Notes: generated by a model not told the origin, from the sequence alone. Positions 1 to 11,853 are shown, numbered from the stretch's first letter. The stretch is 64,000 nucleotides of DNA from Chlorops oryzae (GCA_020466095.1 CM035806.1:122445168-122509167), one strand, 5' to 3'. Numbers and translations are program-made.

Positions 1-735
1 TTTTCAAGATGTCTATTTTTTCTTGGTGGATCAACACGAATGGCACATACAACAGGGCGGTGTTGTGAAGCAATAGTCTCAAACGGTACTGCTTTTATGT
101 CAAGTAGCGTACTTAGATCTCGACCGCGAATAAGCATGAAATTTATCTGAGACTTTGTGGTGCCACTGTAGTACGTTAAAATATGTGAAACGCGTTTCTT
201 ACGCCAAGTATTGCAGACAACAAGGTTATGGGAGTCAGCGAATGCAAGGATTCGATCGTCAGCATTGTTCTTAGTTCCGTAGCCCTGTCCTCCATGGCAA
301 GAGTGGCCCTCTGAGGTGCTTCCGACATGGCCATTAAGATCACCAGCAATAATCAAGAAATCCTCCTGTGGGACATCAAGGATAACTTCATCAAGGAGCT
401 CCCAAAAAGAATCCTTATGTTGTTCCGGACAACCAGGCTGTGGAGCGTAAGCACTGCAAAAGTGAATTTTCCTTCCGTTCGAAATAAGTAAAATTTTTAT
501 CAGGTAATCATCTAGTCTTTTAACTTCAACTACCGTATCGCGAAATCGCTCAGAGATTACAATACCAACACCGTAACGAGTTTTCGTGACTACATAATAA
601 AATAACTTATAACCTGCAATAATGTTACGTGCTTGTGCTCCACTCCATCGGGTTTCCTGAAGTGCACAGATATCGATTTTTCTTTTTTTTAAACAGCGCG
701 AGTTCACTTGATCTACCGGTTAAGGAGCCAATATT
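1..735 (-). pseudogene. RTE-type non-LTR retrotransposon endonuclease fragment
   Basis: Read on the minus strand, this stretch encodes an apurinic-type endonuclease of the exonuclease/endonuclease/phosphatase fold. In order there is a start-like block (RVASLNIGSLTGRSSEL), then LQETRWSG, then AGDLNGHVG and later SQHRPVV. This order and wording match RTE/BovB-like LINE ORFs, often annotated in insects as craniofacial development protein 2-like. In a LINE the domain nicks the target DNA. The reading frame changes at an A-run (plus-strand T-run near 682-690), so the N-terminal block and the rest are in different frames. The fragment runs off the left edge, so the reverse transcriptase is not visible. 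Seen: motifs and frameshift. Known: family assignment. Inferred: a dead or truncated copy. Confidence 0.8.
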
Positions 736-3045
736 CAGGCTCGCTACTCGAATTTTGTTAGAACAACAAGGAGGGGTCGATTGAGTTGTGACGGTTTGTG
801 GTATTATTTACAGTCGGCCTGTCACTTGGCCTGTCACTGTTCGTTAAGTTAGTGTTCATTATGTAATTAATTGGGTCCCAACTCGAAGCCGCTATCTCTG
901 TTCGAGTGTGTAGTCACCTTTAAAACGATCCCATGGTTATCTATGCAAATGCAGGGAGGCCATGCGAGGGTTGGCACATACCCTTATGGGGAAATGTGCT
1001 CAGAGCCAGATCAGGTGCTAATAAGGACGAAGTCAACTTAACCTACACTACCAACTTAATGGCGACGAATTTTGAACGTACTTCGAGATTTGCCAAGTTT
1101 TAACGGGACGGACATGAGCACAATATTAACCCAAGAGCTGTTTCTGTAAGATATCACTCTTGCATAATAAGGTCTTGGAATACTGTACCCACGAGCCCAT
1201 AATCAACCAAAACAGATTCAGAAAGCAGTGTCAGTATGCCGTAAATAAGATCTTACTGACGTCGATCTTAATGGGATACATTTTAACCTATGGTAACGAT
1301 TATCCCTTACCGAAAACCACAAAGAAAACTTGAGTATGTCATAAATTTTTATACGGACCGACGAAAATATTGAATGATAAGTAGATCAAGAAATAATAAA
1401 GAAAAGTAATGAAGAAAAATAATAATAATAATAGTGCTAAAAGGAACGAACTCACCAAGATATTCCACGAGTCCAGCGAGCGAGCATAGTTGCTTACTTG
1501 TAGAGCACACAAGTCGAGCTCAAAGTCGATTTTGTTTTGATTTCATTGTCATAAAAAAATATAAAATTTAAAAATTTTAAATTCAAAATGTAAAATTTGA
1601 GAATTGAAAATCTTAAATTCCAAAAATTTTTAAACTTTCAACTCAACAAAAATCAACCAAGCTCTGTGTACTTATGGAACTCTGCCTACCGCAGACTGCG
1701 AGGAACCAAACAACTATTTTCTTCCCTAATCTTTTTCCATGTTGAACGTGGTCTTCCGGTTCTTCTCTTCTTCTGCTCCTTCCCACTCTTATCCTTCGGA
1801 TTCCTCTAATCTTGCTATTCTTCTTTTTTGTCGGTTTCTTCCTACGCCTCTTCCTATTCTTCTTCCAGGTTTGACGTGGTCTTTCTGTTCTTCTTCTGCT
1901 GCCCGATATTTCTCCGAGAATTTAAAAAAAAAAAAAAAAAAAAAAACTTTAAAACAAAAAACACAAAAAATCAATACGGTTCTACACATGCAACAATGCT
2001 TTGTGTAGTGTGTTTTAAGCCCGCTTTTTCTTTTTCCATTTAAGTACCTGTAAAATGTTCTTACCTTTCTCATTATTCAATTAAAAATATGTTTTTGCGT
2101 TCATTTCGTTCAAATAACTCATATTTATTTGATTTTCTTAGCTTAATCTATACACTAGATTTTCTTATGTGATTTTAAACCCCACAAAGGGCTTGCTTTG
2201 TAAATATATGCACACCTCTACTTCAATAAATACGACAAATAGTACCAACAGGAATTTGACTTATGCAGAAGTCAGAAGAAGTTTTATTATCTTCCTACGA
2301 CAAGCGTAAACATAGATCATGCATCTACTTATTAGAATAATCAAACACATTTCAGAGTTGGCTCCATCAGCAATCCATGAGCAAATCCAAATGGTCATCG
2401 TGTTGCAAAGAAGCGAATAAAACAATTAACATATAATTTTTTGTGGCAAAACGGAACAACTGCTTAAGTCGACATTTTTTATTGTTATACATGTCTGAAT
2501 TCTTTTCCGAAAACGTTTTTCCATTACATCGAGACACCATGGATTCACATGCGTCCTCTTAAGTGGAAATTAATGGTTTAAATTTGAGATTGAGTCAACT
2601 TAAGCAGTAATAATTGCCACAGAAATAGTACAGCCCTTCTGATTAGGAAGTCTGATTCTTTCATTTTTTTTTATCTTACCAAACCGTATCAGTTCCTGAA
2701 AGGGGGAACCCATGCAAAGCGGTTGAAGAACTGCAACCCATTACGCATACTTTACGTGGCATCTTAACTTTTTTATTTTTTTCTTCGTCTTCAAGCACAA
2801 AATATCTTTACGAATCGGTTTTTGTTTTGTTTTGTAAATATGTTTTTGGTGTTAAATATCAATGAGTACCCCGCAAATGCTGGTTCTGCAAGTATCTGGT
2901 AGTACTGTTAAGGAAAATCACTTAAGATTGTTTACAACAATTAAAAACATCAAACAAAATGCTTAATTACTAAAATCTGTTTTTTTGTAATCATTTTGTC
3001 ATCATTAAACTAATCTCAAATTTTATATATTATGGAATAATATAC
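736..3045. other. Unassigned AT-rich sequence without a supported gene
   Basis: About 2.3 kb. The first ~800 bp may be the 5' untranslated part of the LINE fragment, but I see no marker that proves it. A pyrimidine-rich stretch (1720-1900) is followed by a 22-nt A run near 1925-1946. The short open frames over this stretch are low-complexity and overlap on both strands, so I do not call them genes. No terminal repeats or RNA gene were recognised. Confidence 0.5.
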
Positions 3046-3847
3046 AGTGGCGAGCAAAAGTGACCAAATGTTGGGTTCTTCAATTGTTTTCTCTTTATAT
3101 CTCCGGTGTTAACAAAGATATCCTCGTGAAATTTTCGGTATATGTACATTAATTATTTTGGAATATAAATAGTGAGACGAAAACGAAGTAAAGGTTGTAG
3201 GAAAAGAGAGAACAGCAAACATGCTACCAGACCCACATGTGGTCAGTTTTGCTCGTTTGGAAAAATTTACTAACGATTTAGATTAAATAGGTGGCAAACG
3301 GGAAAAATTATAAATGTTAGTAGATGGCGCATTGGGAGAATAGTCAAGGACTCCAAAACATAGATCTCACAGGTTTTTGATAACCTTATGGCTGTAAAGG
3401 CATCGTTTAATGGCGGGTTGGGACATGTTATAAAAAATAATTTCAAAAAAATAGATATCTATAAAAATAAAACAATTTTTGTATGTTTCTCAGTTAATAC
3501 TAATTCCATCGATCACTTGGAAAATTTTCACACTTACTGGTTACTTAGTTTGTTCAAAAAGTACGTGCAAACTACGAAACATATAACAATTTATTGCTTT
3601 CTTCTAAGGAAAATGCCAACAAAAACTACTACAACAACAAAATATCAAAAAATTTGGCTATTCAAGAATAAAGGATACCTTTCCCAATCTAAAGTTTTAA
3701 AATTGACCTCGATCGGTCTACTAGTTTTCAAACGATCACATGTTGAAGTGTAGTGAAAAATTGAAAAACGTAAAGCACAGAAGTATAAGGGAGTTTTCAT
3801 AGAATCTCATAAAAAACTCCCAACAGCCTTTTCGCTGTACTTCAACA
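3046..3847 (+). repeat. LTR-like direct repeat, copy 1
   Basis: This ~800 bp block starts AGTGGCGAGCAAAAGTGACC and is repeated in the same orientation at 30205-32117 with a few percent divergence. The second copy has a later insertion. Both are preceded by TATAC. The two copies bracket the gag and pol remnants of a gypsy-class element, so the simplest reading is a 5' LTR. Against that, no primer-binding site follows this copy, while one does follow copy 2. The last ~107 bp are inverted relative to copy 2. LTR status is therefore inferred, not proven. Confidence 0.65.
3741..3847 (-). repeat. Segment inverted relative to the other LTR-like copy
   Basis: The final ~107 bp of copy 1 match copy 2 (32012-32113) only as the reverse complement, at roughly 95 percent by eye. 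The segment is bounded by imperfect 19 bp inverted repeats starting TGTTGAAGT. The flanking LTR-like sequence is collinear up to the left edge of the segment. It could be a flip by recombination between the short inverted repeats, or a tiny element present in both orientations. Confidence 0.8.
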
Positions 3848-4118
3848 TAGACATGCCACTTAGTTCGAGATTTTGAAAACTACAGCACTATTGACACAAC
3901 CATATGTTTTGAGCTCTGGCGCGGTCAAAGTCAGATTGTAATGTCGATGTATTAGTTCGTCTATACACAAATCGTGTTGAAAGTCGGTTTGTTTTATGTG
4001 ACTGTATTGACTGTGTTGAAAGTCGGATTATGAATGGGCAAAGTCGGTTTGTACCAGCTCCACTCACCCGTCTAATGACGTTTTACGAAGTGTCGCTTGT
4101 AGTATTGTATGATTTGTA

Positions 4119-4805
4119 TTCAATTTCCACGACATCGAAGATTATGTGAAAACTTTTGACGGGAAAAACAATTTATCGGTCCGAAAATGGATATCAGATT
4201 TCGAGGAAACTGCTGAAGTCATGCATTGGGACGATTTTCAGAAATTTTTATTTACGAGAAGTCATTAAAGAGGCTAGCAAAACTGTTTATTGCGAGCGAA
4301 GGAGGAATAACATCGTATAGAAAACTCAAGCGAGCCCTTCTCGAAGAATTTGATTCGCAAACAAATAGTGCTCAATTGCATAGAATTTTGAGAGACCGGA
4401 AAAAAGAAAAGAACGAAGGTGTGCAGGAATATTATTTAAAAATGAGAGAAGTCGCCTCGAGAAGCAATGTAGAAGATTTGGCTTTAATGGAATACGTTAT
4501 AGATGGCATTGATGACTCTATCGTTAACAAAACAATTTTATATGGTGCCAGAAATCTGAAGCAATTCAAACAAAAGCTCAAAGACAACGAATCCATGAAT
4601 AGGAAGCCAAAACCCGAAATGAGTAAGAAGGCAGACTCAAAAAAAGTTGATGAAAACAACTAAGGAGAAAAACGGGAAATAAAATGCTATAACTGCGGCG
4701 AAAGGGGCACAAGTCAAATGAAAGCAAAAATAAAGAAAAAGGTGTCAAGTGTTTTATTTGCAACAAATTTGGCCACATTGCTGTTGAATGCTCTTTAAAG
4801 AAAAC
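4119..4805 (+). pseudogene. Gag of an mdg3/blastopia-like gypsy retrotransposon (5' part of gag-pol)
   Basis: The translated frames contain a Gag capsid-like region (FDGKNNLSVRKWISDFE near 4150, LKRALLEEFDSQTNS near 4340, then YYLKMREVA) followed by two CCHC zinc knuckles (CYNCGERG near 4690 and CFICNKFGHIAVEC near 4750). This arrangement is known from mdg3/blastopia-type Gag, which packages the element RNA. There are frame breaks near 4260, an in-frame stop near 4661, and another shift inside the first knuckle, so the gene is dead. It ends abruptly at 4805, where the large hAT insertion begins. The reading frame resumes at 26156 in register, which shows that gag and pol formed one gene before the insertion. 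Confidence 0.85.
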
Positions 4806-4864
4806 CAGGGTTCGTATTTGAACACTCATGTTCAAAATCAAAATGTCCGTGTTCACAGTAAAAT

Positions 4865-5705
4865 CCCTGCAGAAATATGGACTGACCCAAGTGTAGCCTT
4901 CGGTCAGTCCCTCATGTTACCACTACTAGTCCCCTCTTAATTCCACTTCTAATGTATTCAACTGACCTTTTTAACATGGGCCTGTCCTAGGGGAGGGACC
5001 GGTCCGCTGAGGGACTGACCGTAGGTGTGTCCCATAAGGGTCATTCGAAAGAATATTCGAAAATTTGATTTTTTGTTGAGAGCGTCACATCAATCTCTCT
5101 CTCTCTTTTTCTCTGTTGCTCTTTTGAATGTTTCTATTTATAGACATATTCATAATAGCAACAAAAGTGTATAAAGCGGTGCGCCCAATTTTTCTCTCTT
5201 TTTCTCTCTGTCTCTTTTGAAAGTTTTTATTTATGGAGTCAAAAAAATTCGAGAGCCTTGCGTAGTAAATGTGCCTCCCTCTCCCTTCGCGTGTATATTT
5301 ATAGAATTCTATTTGAACATCTTTTTTCGAATAATTTTTTGATGGGCACGGGATTTGAAGAAGCAAACCTGCGGAATTTTGATTAGTAAGCTTGCACGCT
5401 ATCCTCTGAGCTACCACTGGCTGTGACTCACTTAAAGACAATATTCCATGTAAGTCCATAGAAGAAACGAAAATAAAGAATATAAAGAATTGAAACAGCA
5501 TCCTCTCTCGCATGCTTCGAATAAGTTGCTATTATTTTTGTATGGAATTCACAAAAATTTTCTAAGTTAATATGAGTGTCGTTTGGGGGACTGACCGCCG
5601 GCTAACCGATTTCGCTATAAGAAAGAGTCCTATTTTGACCGGTCGATGTGGGACTGGTTAAAGGTCAGTCCTTTTTAGGAAATTAACCGCTTCATTTCTG
5701 CAGGG
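4865..5705. mobile_element. Non-autonomous TIR element, CCCTGCAGAAAT ends, TSD AT
   Basis: It begins CCCTGCAGAAAT and ends with the exact inverse ATTTCTGCAGGG, flanked by AT on both sides. Removing it restores the subterminal region of the enclosing hAT so that its left and right ends align. It has no coding capacity. It contains GGGACTGACC-like blocks at both ends, TC-rich microsatellite stretches near 5090-5110 and 5190-5215, and a tRNA-like block. The CCC start with a two-base TSD resembles other elements in this window. Confidence 0.7.
5341..5421 (-). other. tRNA-like sequence (possible SINE head)
   Basis: On the minus strand there is a perfect A-box-like TAGCTCAGAGG (complement of 5403-5413) and, about 50 bp later, a B-box-like CTTCAAATCCC (complement of 5350-5360). 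This is the spacing of an internal RNA polymerase III promoter. The anticodon arm is not convincing, so a functional tRNA is unlikely. A tRNA-derived SINE or tRNA pseudogene carried by the surrounding element fits better. Confidence 0.4.
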
Positions 5706-5786
5706 ATGCTCTATGCTCATGAGCAAAGTATTCTGATAAAACACATGACACACAATGCGCATGATTATGATTCGAAAATCTTATAC

Positions 5787-5945
5787 ATTGAACATGTGCG
5801 ATCGAGAAGTGTTCAGTTAACAAAGCAAATGTTCATGTTCATACAAGATTCTATTTTGAACACAGTGTGCTTTACGTGTTCAATGTTCAGACGTTTTCAT
5901 GTTCAATTCATGTTCATGTTCAGCTCGAACAGAAAGTATTCTTTA
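5787..5945 (+). repeat. Inverted repeat arm (pairs with ~8612-8771)
   Basis: A TGTTCA-rich block of ~160 bp (CATTGAACATGTGCGATCGAG at the left side) recurs as its complement at ~8612-8771. It resembles the TGTTCA-rich subterminal sequence of the enclosing hAT, so the second arm may come from a second copy of that hAT end. Confidence 0.6.
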
Positions 5946-6165
5946 CTGAATAAAAAAAATGTATTAAAAAATGTTTATTAAAAATATATTACATAAAATA
6001 CACAATGTTTTACAGAAAGTAATGTGTCAAAAGCCAATAACTTAAAGTCTGCTTAAAGCCATGTTAAGCAAATTAAAGCCTTCTCTGCCATTCTCTCTCC
6101 CTCACTCTGTCCATCATCTTCTACCGCACCATCTCCATCACACCCTCCCGGAATACTAGGAGAGG

Positions 6166-6331
6166 ACTATTTTCGCTAGCGAAATAAACAGTCCAAAAGA
6201 GTAAAAATTAGAGTTTGGGCAATTTCGCGAATGATGGCCATCACCATCTTTTAACCGGAAGAGAGGACTATGTTTGGTTGCTAAATACACAATCCAAAAT
6301 AGTGAAAATTAAGGGTTGGGGAATTTCGCGA
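6166..6331 (+). repeat. Two diverged direct repeat units
   Basis: Units of about 66 bp at ~6166-6231 and ~6262-6331 share AGAGGACTAT, then TCCAAAA and TAGTGAAAATTA-like text, and end AATTTCGCGA. No coding potential. They lie just before the DINE-1 element. Confidence 0.5.
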
Positions 6332-6358
6332 AATTTTCGACCGATTCCTCTTGCTCAT

Positions 6359-7221
6359 TATTATACCCGACACACTCTGTGTCGAGGGTATATTGCGTTT
6401 GTTGGGTTGTGTGTAACACCCAGAACCAGTCGAGATAGACCATACAAAATGTATATAGAAATGATCAGCGTCACCAGGAGATTCGATTTAGACATGTCCG
6501 TCTGTCTGTCTGTCCGTCTGTCTGTCTGTCTGTCTGTCTGTATACAGTTATCTTATCGAAGGAGTTGAGCTATCTTGACAAAATTTGGTATGCGTGCTCA
6601 CGGGAACATGAGTAAGAACAAGTTCGAGAATGGACCCGATCGGACCATTTTTAGGGGTACCTCCAGTACTAGGGTCTGTTATGAAAATCACAAAAACTGC
6701 TCTAAAACCTGAGTTTTTCAAGATATTTTGATGAAACTTGGTATTTGAACATGTTTAAACGCAAGTAATATGATTTCAAAAAATTTGAAAAGTGGGCGTG
6801 GCATAAGGGCGTTTTTCGAAAATTGTCTCCTACACCCGAAATACAAATGGGACTTGAACGAAAGTTGGCACGTATGCTTCCTTGATAGCCAGTAACGTCC
6901 TCCCTTCGATAGAACCATTATTAAGGGTACCTCTAGTACTAGGGTCTGTCACAAAAATGCCTCAAAAGCGGACTTTATTGAAATATTTCAATGAAACTTA
7001 GAATTTAAGCGTATATATAGGGGTCCGATTAGAATCCCAAAAAAATTGAAAAATTGGGCGTGGCAAATGGGCGGTTTTTATAAAGAAATTAAACAAAAGT
7101 CGGTATATGGGGCCCCTAATGGCCTTAAACAACTCCTGATATTAAAAATTATTTGAACATAAGTGTCTGTGTCGGGTATTCTATTGTCAGGCTCGCCTGA
7201 CTATAACACCCTTACTTGTTT
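6359..7221 (+). mobile_element. DINE-1-like (Helentron-associated) element
   Basis: It begins with TTATACCC and a short palindrome (GACACACTCTGTGTC), followed by a GTCT/GTCC microsatellite at ~6499-6541. It then carries GGGCGTGGC-type blocks and a 3' stem (GGCTCGCC...) ending ACCCTTACTTGTTT. These are the hallmarks of DINE-1/SINE-like Helentron derivatives in flies, which move without a TSD. No coding capacity. A second, rearranged copy lies at ~33195-33749 and a short decayed piece at ~10596-10720. Confidence 0.75.
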
Positions 7222-7240
7222 ATTAATAATATATATAATA

Positions 7241-8533
7241 TGGGGCATTCTTTTATAAACCGAACAAAAAAGGGAAAAAATGAAATTAGGTCTTTCGAAT
7301 TGCGCAAATTTTTTGGTACAGCTTCTAGACATGAAACTATTCAACATGTAGTGCAAAATTTTTCTCGAAATGCATTATTCACGGAAGACCGTTACTTTCA
7401 AATTGCTGAAAATCTGATTTTTTTTTTAATTATCTGCTTTTAAAAACCTTATATCTCCTGTTACACTTAGCCCATTCAAACGCCCAAACAGTTATTCTTA
7501 TGGGCAACAGAGTCGCTCCCTAATATAAGGTCAAAATATGTTTCGAATGAAGAATACCACGAGGCAGAACGAAAACTCGAATCGAGGTTCAAAAATGCAA
7601 AACCGGTAAAAGGGACGATGAAGTTTCATTGTTACATTCCTATTGGTATAAATAAAGTTCAAGCCAAGGAGTTTTCTCTGCAAAACGATTCCTATGCCAC
7701 TGTATTTAAAGTCATACATACATCCTATTAGTATAAATAAAGTTCAAGCCAAGGAGTTTTCTCTGCAAAACGATTCCTATGCCACTGTATTTAAAGTCAT
7801 ACAATAAAAAGATCAAAAATTAATTACGCGTACTTTATATCTAATTAATTCATCAAAAGTATAATAAGTAGATAGGCAGGTGTACAAAGATTTCGCGTTA
7901 TTTGCAAACGTTAATTTAAAGCAGGAAACAGGCTTGTATGATTTGAAATAACAAGTATAACTCCCTAAATAAAAGTACATAGCCACCTCGATTGCGAGAT
8001 TTAAAAATAATGAAATTTTCTTCGAATATTTTTTAAGGAACTACAGATTTCACATTATAAAATGGTTAATAACTTTCAAATAACAAAAAACGCTATTCTA
8101 GAAAAAAGTTTATATTAAGGAAAAAGTTATGGCGCACACAATGGTGTTGGAAAAAATATGTTATTTTTGGGGCGCCTGCTCCAAAAGTGAATTTTAAAAA
8201 TTCAACTGCATTTTTCTATGTGTTTTATAAAACATATGCCAAAAACATGAACGCAGATTTAAAGCGCATAAAATTATCTATCAAGAGGTGAAAACCCGAG
8301 TCAAATCGGCTAAGTGGAACAGGAGATATAAGGTTTTTAAAAGCAGATAATTTAAAAAAAAATCAGATTTTCAGCAACTTTAAAGTAACGGTCTTCCGTG
8401 AATAATGCATTTCGAGAAAAATTTTGTACTGCATACTGAATAGCTTCATTTGTAGAAACTGTAAAAAACTTTTTGGAGCAATCGGGGATATTCAGTCCAA
8501 AAATGTGTTCGGTTTGTAAAAGAATGACCCATA
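7241..8533. repeat. Fold-back structure with ~235 bp inverted arms
   Basis: The block 7241-~7480 (CATTCTTTTATAAACCGAAC at its start) recurs as the complement at ~8300-8533. The arms are diverged. The ~820 bp loop holds a direct tandem duplication (7639-7803) and AT-rich text without genes. It may be an old fold-back or MITE; I could not fix its ends. Confidence 0.6.
7639..7803 (+). repeat. 85 bp tandem duplication
   Basis: The unit starting CCTATTGGTATAAATAAAG at 7639 is repeated from 7724 as CCTATTAGTATAAATAAAG, with almost no other difference through GTCATACA. The high identity suggests a recent duplication. Confidence 0.9.
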
Positions 8534-8771
8534 TAATGATTTTGAAAAACTTTGAACACGTCTGAACGCAAAAAAGTTTTTAGAAAAAACCCAAGCATAC
8601 ACAATGTTCAATTTTCAAAATATTCAGTTTGAGCTGAACATGAACATGAATTGAATATGAAAACGTCTGAACATTGAACACGTAAAGAACACTGTGTTCA
8701 AAATAGAATCTTTTATGAACATGAAAATTTTCTGTGTGAACTGAACACTTCTCGATCGAACATGTTCAATG

Positions 8772-9133
8772 CAGGGATCGGCAAAAAAAATTTAATTTTT
8801 TGATTTTTTGATTATTATCCACTCCACACTTCAAAATTCTTGATTCTGAATAAAAAAAAATAAAAATTGAAAATATAAAATTCCCAAATAATGAACAATC
8901 CGTATTTTAGATTCTAAAAATTTGGATTGATTCTATGAAAATATTTAAAAAATTAAAAATGTGATTTTTTGAAAAATCCGAAATTTATATGTTAAAATTA
9001 TGGATTGCTGGATATTTATTAATCACATTTTAAGAATTATGAATAATAAGATACTTATAATTAGAATAATAAGATTGCAGATTTTTTGAATAATCAGTAA
9101 TCAAAATGGCAAGATTGCGGATTTATTCTGTAA
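8772..9133. other. AT-rich spacer without recognised features
   Basis: The sequence is dominated by A/T runs with repeated GATT/AATC words and has no open frame or TIR I can pair. The CAGGGATCGG at 8774 looks like a hAT-type end, but I found no partner. Confidence 0.4.
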
Positions 9134-10593
9134 TGAGTCAAGCCACGTCAAGTGAGCACCCTTTTTTCAACATTGTGATGAAATAATGTTTTAATATTTT
9201 ATATTAGTTGTATTTATAGCCAAATAGAATTCTGAAAGAGGATTTTAAAAAAAATTTGTTGTAACTGTACTTTTTTGGCATTCAAACTTTTCATTTTTCT
9301 ATTAGAAATGTAAATTCCTATATTTTCAAACTGTTGTTGCGTGGAAAGTGTTTGATGAAACTAAATATAATTTTGCATCCAAGTTGGGAGAAGGTTATAT
9401 TTTGAAAATAAAATTACAAAAACAACAACAAATTTTTTTCCTACTTTCTACGAAGCATTAAAAAATACATATCAAAATTTGCAGCTCTTCTGCATAACAA
9501 ATTTTTTTCATTTATTTTTTATAAATTGCACTCAATATCTCTTTTTATGAATCTAAAAAAAAATTTCACCGATCAGCTGTAGTTTCTACGCAATAAATGT
9601 TTTTCGAACCTCTCGCAGTGCTAAACCAGTGCTTAACCATAGCACAGTACTTATAGTTAAAGCACAATTACAACCACTTGGACCTTTTTGATTTTTTTTT
9701 ATTTTTTTCGAATTTTAGCTGCAGGTGTTAAGAATATATCATGTAAGTTTGAAAATGGGATCTCTATTAGTTTAGGAGGTACAAAGCATTGAACATGCGT
9801 ACCCAACAATTTTCCCTCAGTAAAATCGAAGTGAGCGCATTTTTGACAAGCACAGCTTTTTCGTTCCGTTTTGAACCTTGCATATAATGCGCTCGCTTCG
9901 TTGTTACTGAGGGAAAATTGCTGGGTACGCATGTTCAATGCTTTGTACCTCCTAAACTAATAGAGATCCCATTTTCAAACTTACATGATATATTCTTAAC
10001 ACCTGCAGCTAAAATTCGAAAAAAATAAAAAAAAATCAAAAAGGTCCAAGTGGTTGTAATTGTGCTTTAACTATAAGTACTGTGCTATGGTTAAGCACTG
10101 GTTTAGCACTGCGAGAGGTTCGAAAAACATTTATTGCGTAGAAACTACAGCTGATCGGTGAAATTTTTTTTTAGATTCATAAAAAGAGATATTGAGTGCA
10201 ATTTATAAAAAATAAATGAAAAAAATTTGTTATGCAGAAGAGCTGCAAATTTTGATATGTATTTTTTAATGCTTCGTAGAAAGTAGGAAAAAAATTTGTT
10301 GTTGTTTTTGTAATTTTATTTTCAAAATATAACCTTCTCCCAACTTGGATGCAAAATTATATTTAGTTTCATCAAACACTTTCCACGCAACAACAGTTTG
10401 AAAATATAGGAATTTACATTTCTAATAGAAAAATGAAAAGTTTGAATGCCAAAAAAGTACAGTTACAACAAATTTTTTTTAAAATCCTCTTTCAGAATTC
10501 TATTTGGCTATAAATACAACTAATATAAAATATTAAAACATTATTTCATCACAATGTTGAAAAAAGGGTGCTCACTTGACGTGGCTTGACTCA
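9134..10593. repeat. 1.46 kb near-perfect palindrome (arms ~700 bp)
   Basis: The left arm, from TGAGTCAAGCCACGTC, is matched base for base by the complement of the right arm, ending GACGTGGCTTGACTCA. The arms stay paired to about 9840 and 9887, leaving a loop of roughly 45 bp. Only isolated mismatches were noticed (for example AACAATTTTCC against AGCAATTTTCC). Neither arm has a convincing gene. Such length and identity imply a recent origin, ongoing gene conversion, or an assembly fold-back artefact. If transcribed it would give a long hairpin RNA. Confidence 0.9.
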
Positions 10594-10595
10594 AT

Positions 10596-10720
10596 AGTTG
10601 ATATAGGACATAGAAAATTGTGTAAAAATTATCAGAGACACCAGAAGACTCTATTATATTATGTTCGTCCATCTTTTGATCTGTCCGATTGTCTGCTTTA
10701 AAACCAGAATATTTCATAAT
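10596..10720 (+). mobile_element. Decayed DINE-1 fragment
   Basis: GATATAGGACATAGAAAATTG, then ATCAGAGACACCAGAAGACTC and GTCCATC...GTCCGATTGTCTGC, parallel the internal DINE-1 text at 6440-6540 (atagaccatac, atcagcgtcaccagga, gtccgtctgtctg). It is short and diverged. Confidence 0.45.
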
Positions 10721-10904
10721 GCACTGAAAAATACACCTACTTAAAGATCTATAACTCAGTAAAGCGGTACCTCTTAGACAAGTGCAAAAAGAAAAACTGC
10801 AAAAAACTTTCTAATATTTTTTATTAATACAACCAACAAAGATTGCCAATTTTTTTTTACAATACAGGCTTGCTTGAGGATGATGAGAATAGTGAAGCTT
10901 TCAT

Positions 10905-11853
10905 CTACCCATTAGTTTTAGGAGATGAGTTGCATTTTCTCAAAACGCGTATCTCAAAGTTTTCATCAAGCAATCGGTTGAATTTTGGCAAATTGCACAT
11001 AGTAGCAAAACTGAATAACCGTTCTACTGCTGCCGAAGATGGAAGTGGCGTATTGAACTTTAAAAAAGTCGCTTTTATAGATGGATATGCGTTTAAAAGC
11101 TCAAAATCACTTCTTTTGTCCGCAATAAAGTTTTGAAAATCTGCTTCGTCTGCATTGGTGCCGAAGACTGCAGCAGATTCAGCTAGGAACTCCTCAGGCG
11201 AAAAATCGAAAAAACTATCGGACCCCTTTTCAGTTTGTGCCTCATTGTTCAACACTTTCGCTCGTGATAGAGCTTCCTTGAGAGCTGTCATTGTATTGTT
11301 TTGAGCTGATGGCGTTAAACAATTAATCCATTTAAGCTTGAACTTCGGATGAGAAGCTGCTGCTACGGCTGCGATTCGCCCTTCGTCTTCAACATCCCAG
11401 AATTTTTTAAACCTCACGTTTAAACTTTCAATCAAAGCATCGATGAGAGGTGAACACCAACGCATGTTGTCCTTCTTAATGTTCCTCAACTTATTTCAAA
11501 TTGATATTAGTGTGGGGAGCAAATATCCGAAATGGCAATTTTTTTCACCCTGCAGAATATCGATCGCATCTGCTAAAGGCTGATTACACCGCAAATATTC
11601 ATATAAAAAATTGAAATGAATTTCATCTATGTTATTATTCACTTGAATATTGTGAAGCTTCTCCCTTAGTTTAAAATTTTGATTCAAACAATCGTACTGG
11701 GAGTTCCAGCGTGTTACAATTGGCCTTTTCAGTGCCTCACCCAAAACATTTAATAAGCTTTCCCGTTTTTTTCGTGAATTTGTCATTTTCCAAAGAGCTT
11801 CACACCGAATAATTGTCTCTTTGTAAATACGATCTAATCTTGAGCATGATCGT
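10905..11853 (-). pseudogene. hAT transposase, C-terminal part (outer hAT)
   Basis: The minus-strand frame contains TRWNSQYDCLNQ (RNase-H-like core of hAT transposases) and the C-terminal dimerisation region NTPLPSSAAVERLFSFA, then an end typical of the family. An in-frame TGA near 11494 splits the frame. The piece starts right beside the left end of the nested tnp2-type element (11856). The preceding part of the same transposase resumes at 22003, so the protein was interrupted by that insertion. The protein would cut and rejoin the CAGGG ends of the 4806-26147 element. Confidence 0.85.

Noticed and set aside
1597..2073. Several overlapping short ORFs on both strands
   Set aside because: They translate pyrimidine-rich and poly-A low-complexity DNA; no domain, no promoter, mutually overlapping.
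3046..3270. Tc1-like end (CAGTGGCGAGCAAAAGT preceded by TA)
   Set aside because: No inverted partner was found in either copy, and the repeat behaves as a long direct repeat with a primer-site-like sequence after copy 2; LTR reading preferred but not certain.
5085..5513. 142-codon minus-strand frame with a hydrophobic start
   Set aside because: It runs through TC microsatellites and the tRNA-like block of a non-coding TIR element.
6499..6541. Short GTCT/GTCC repeats resembling an array
   Set aside because: A microsatellite internal to DINE-1, not a CRISPR; unit too short and no spacers.
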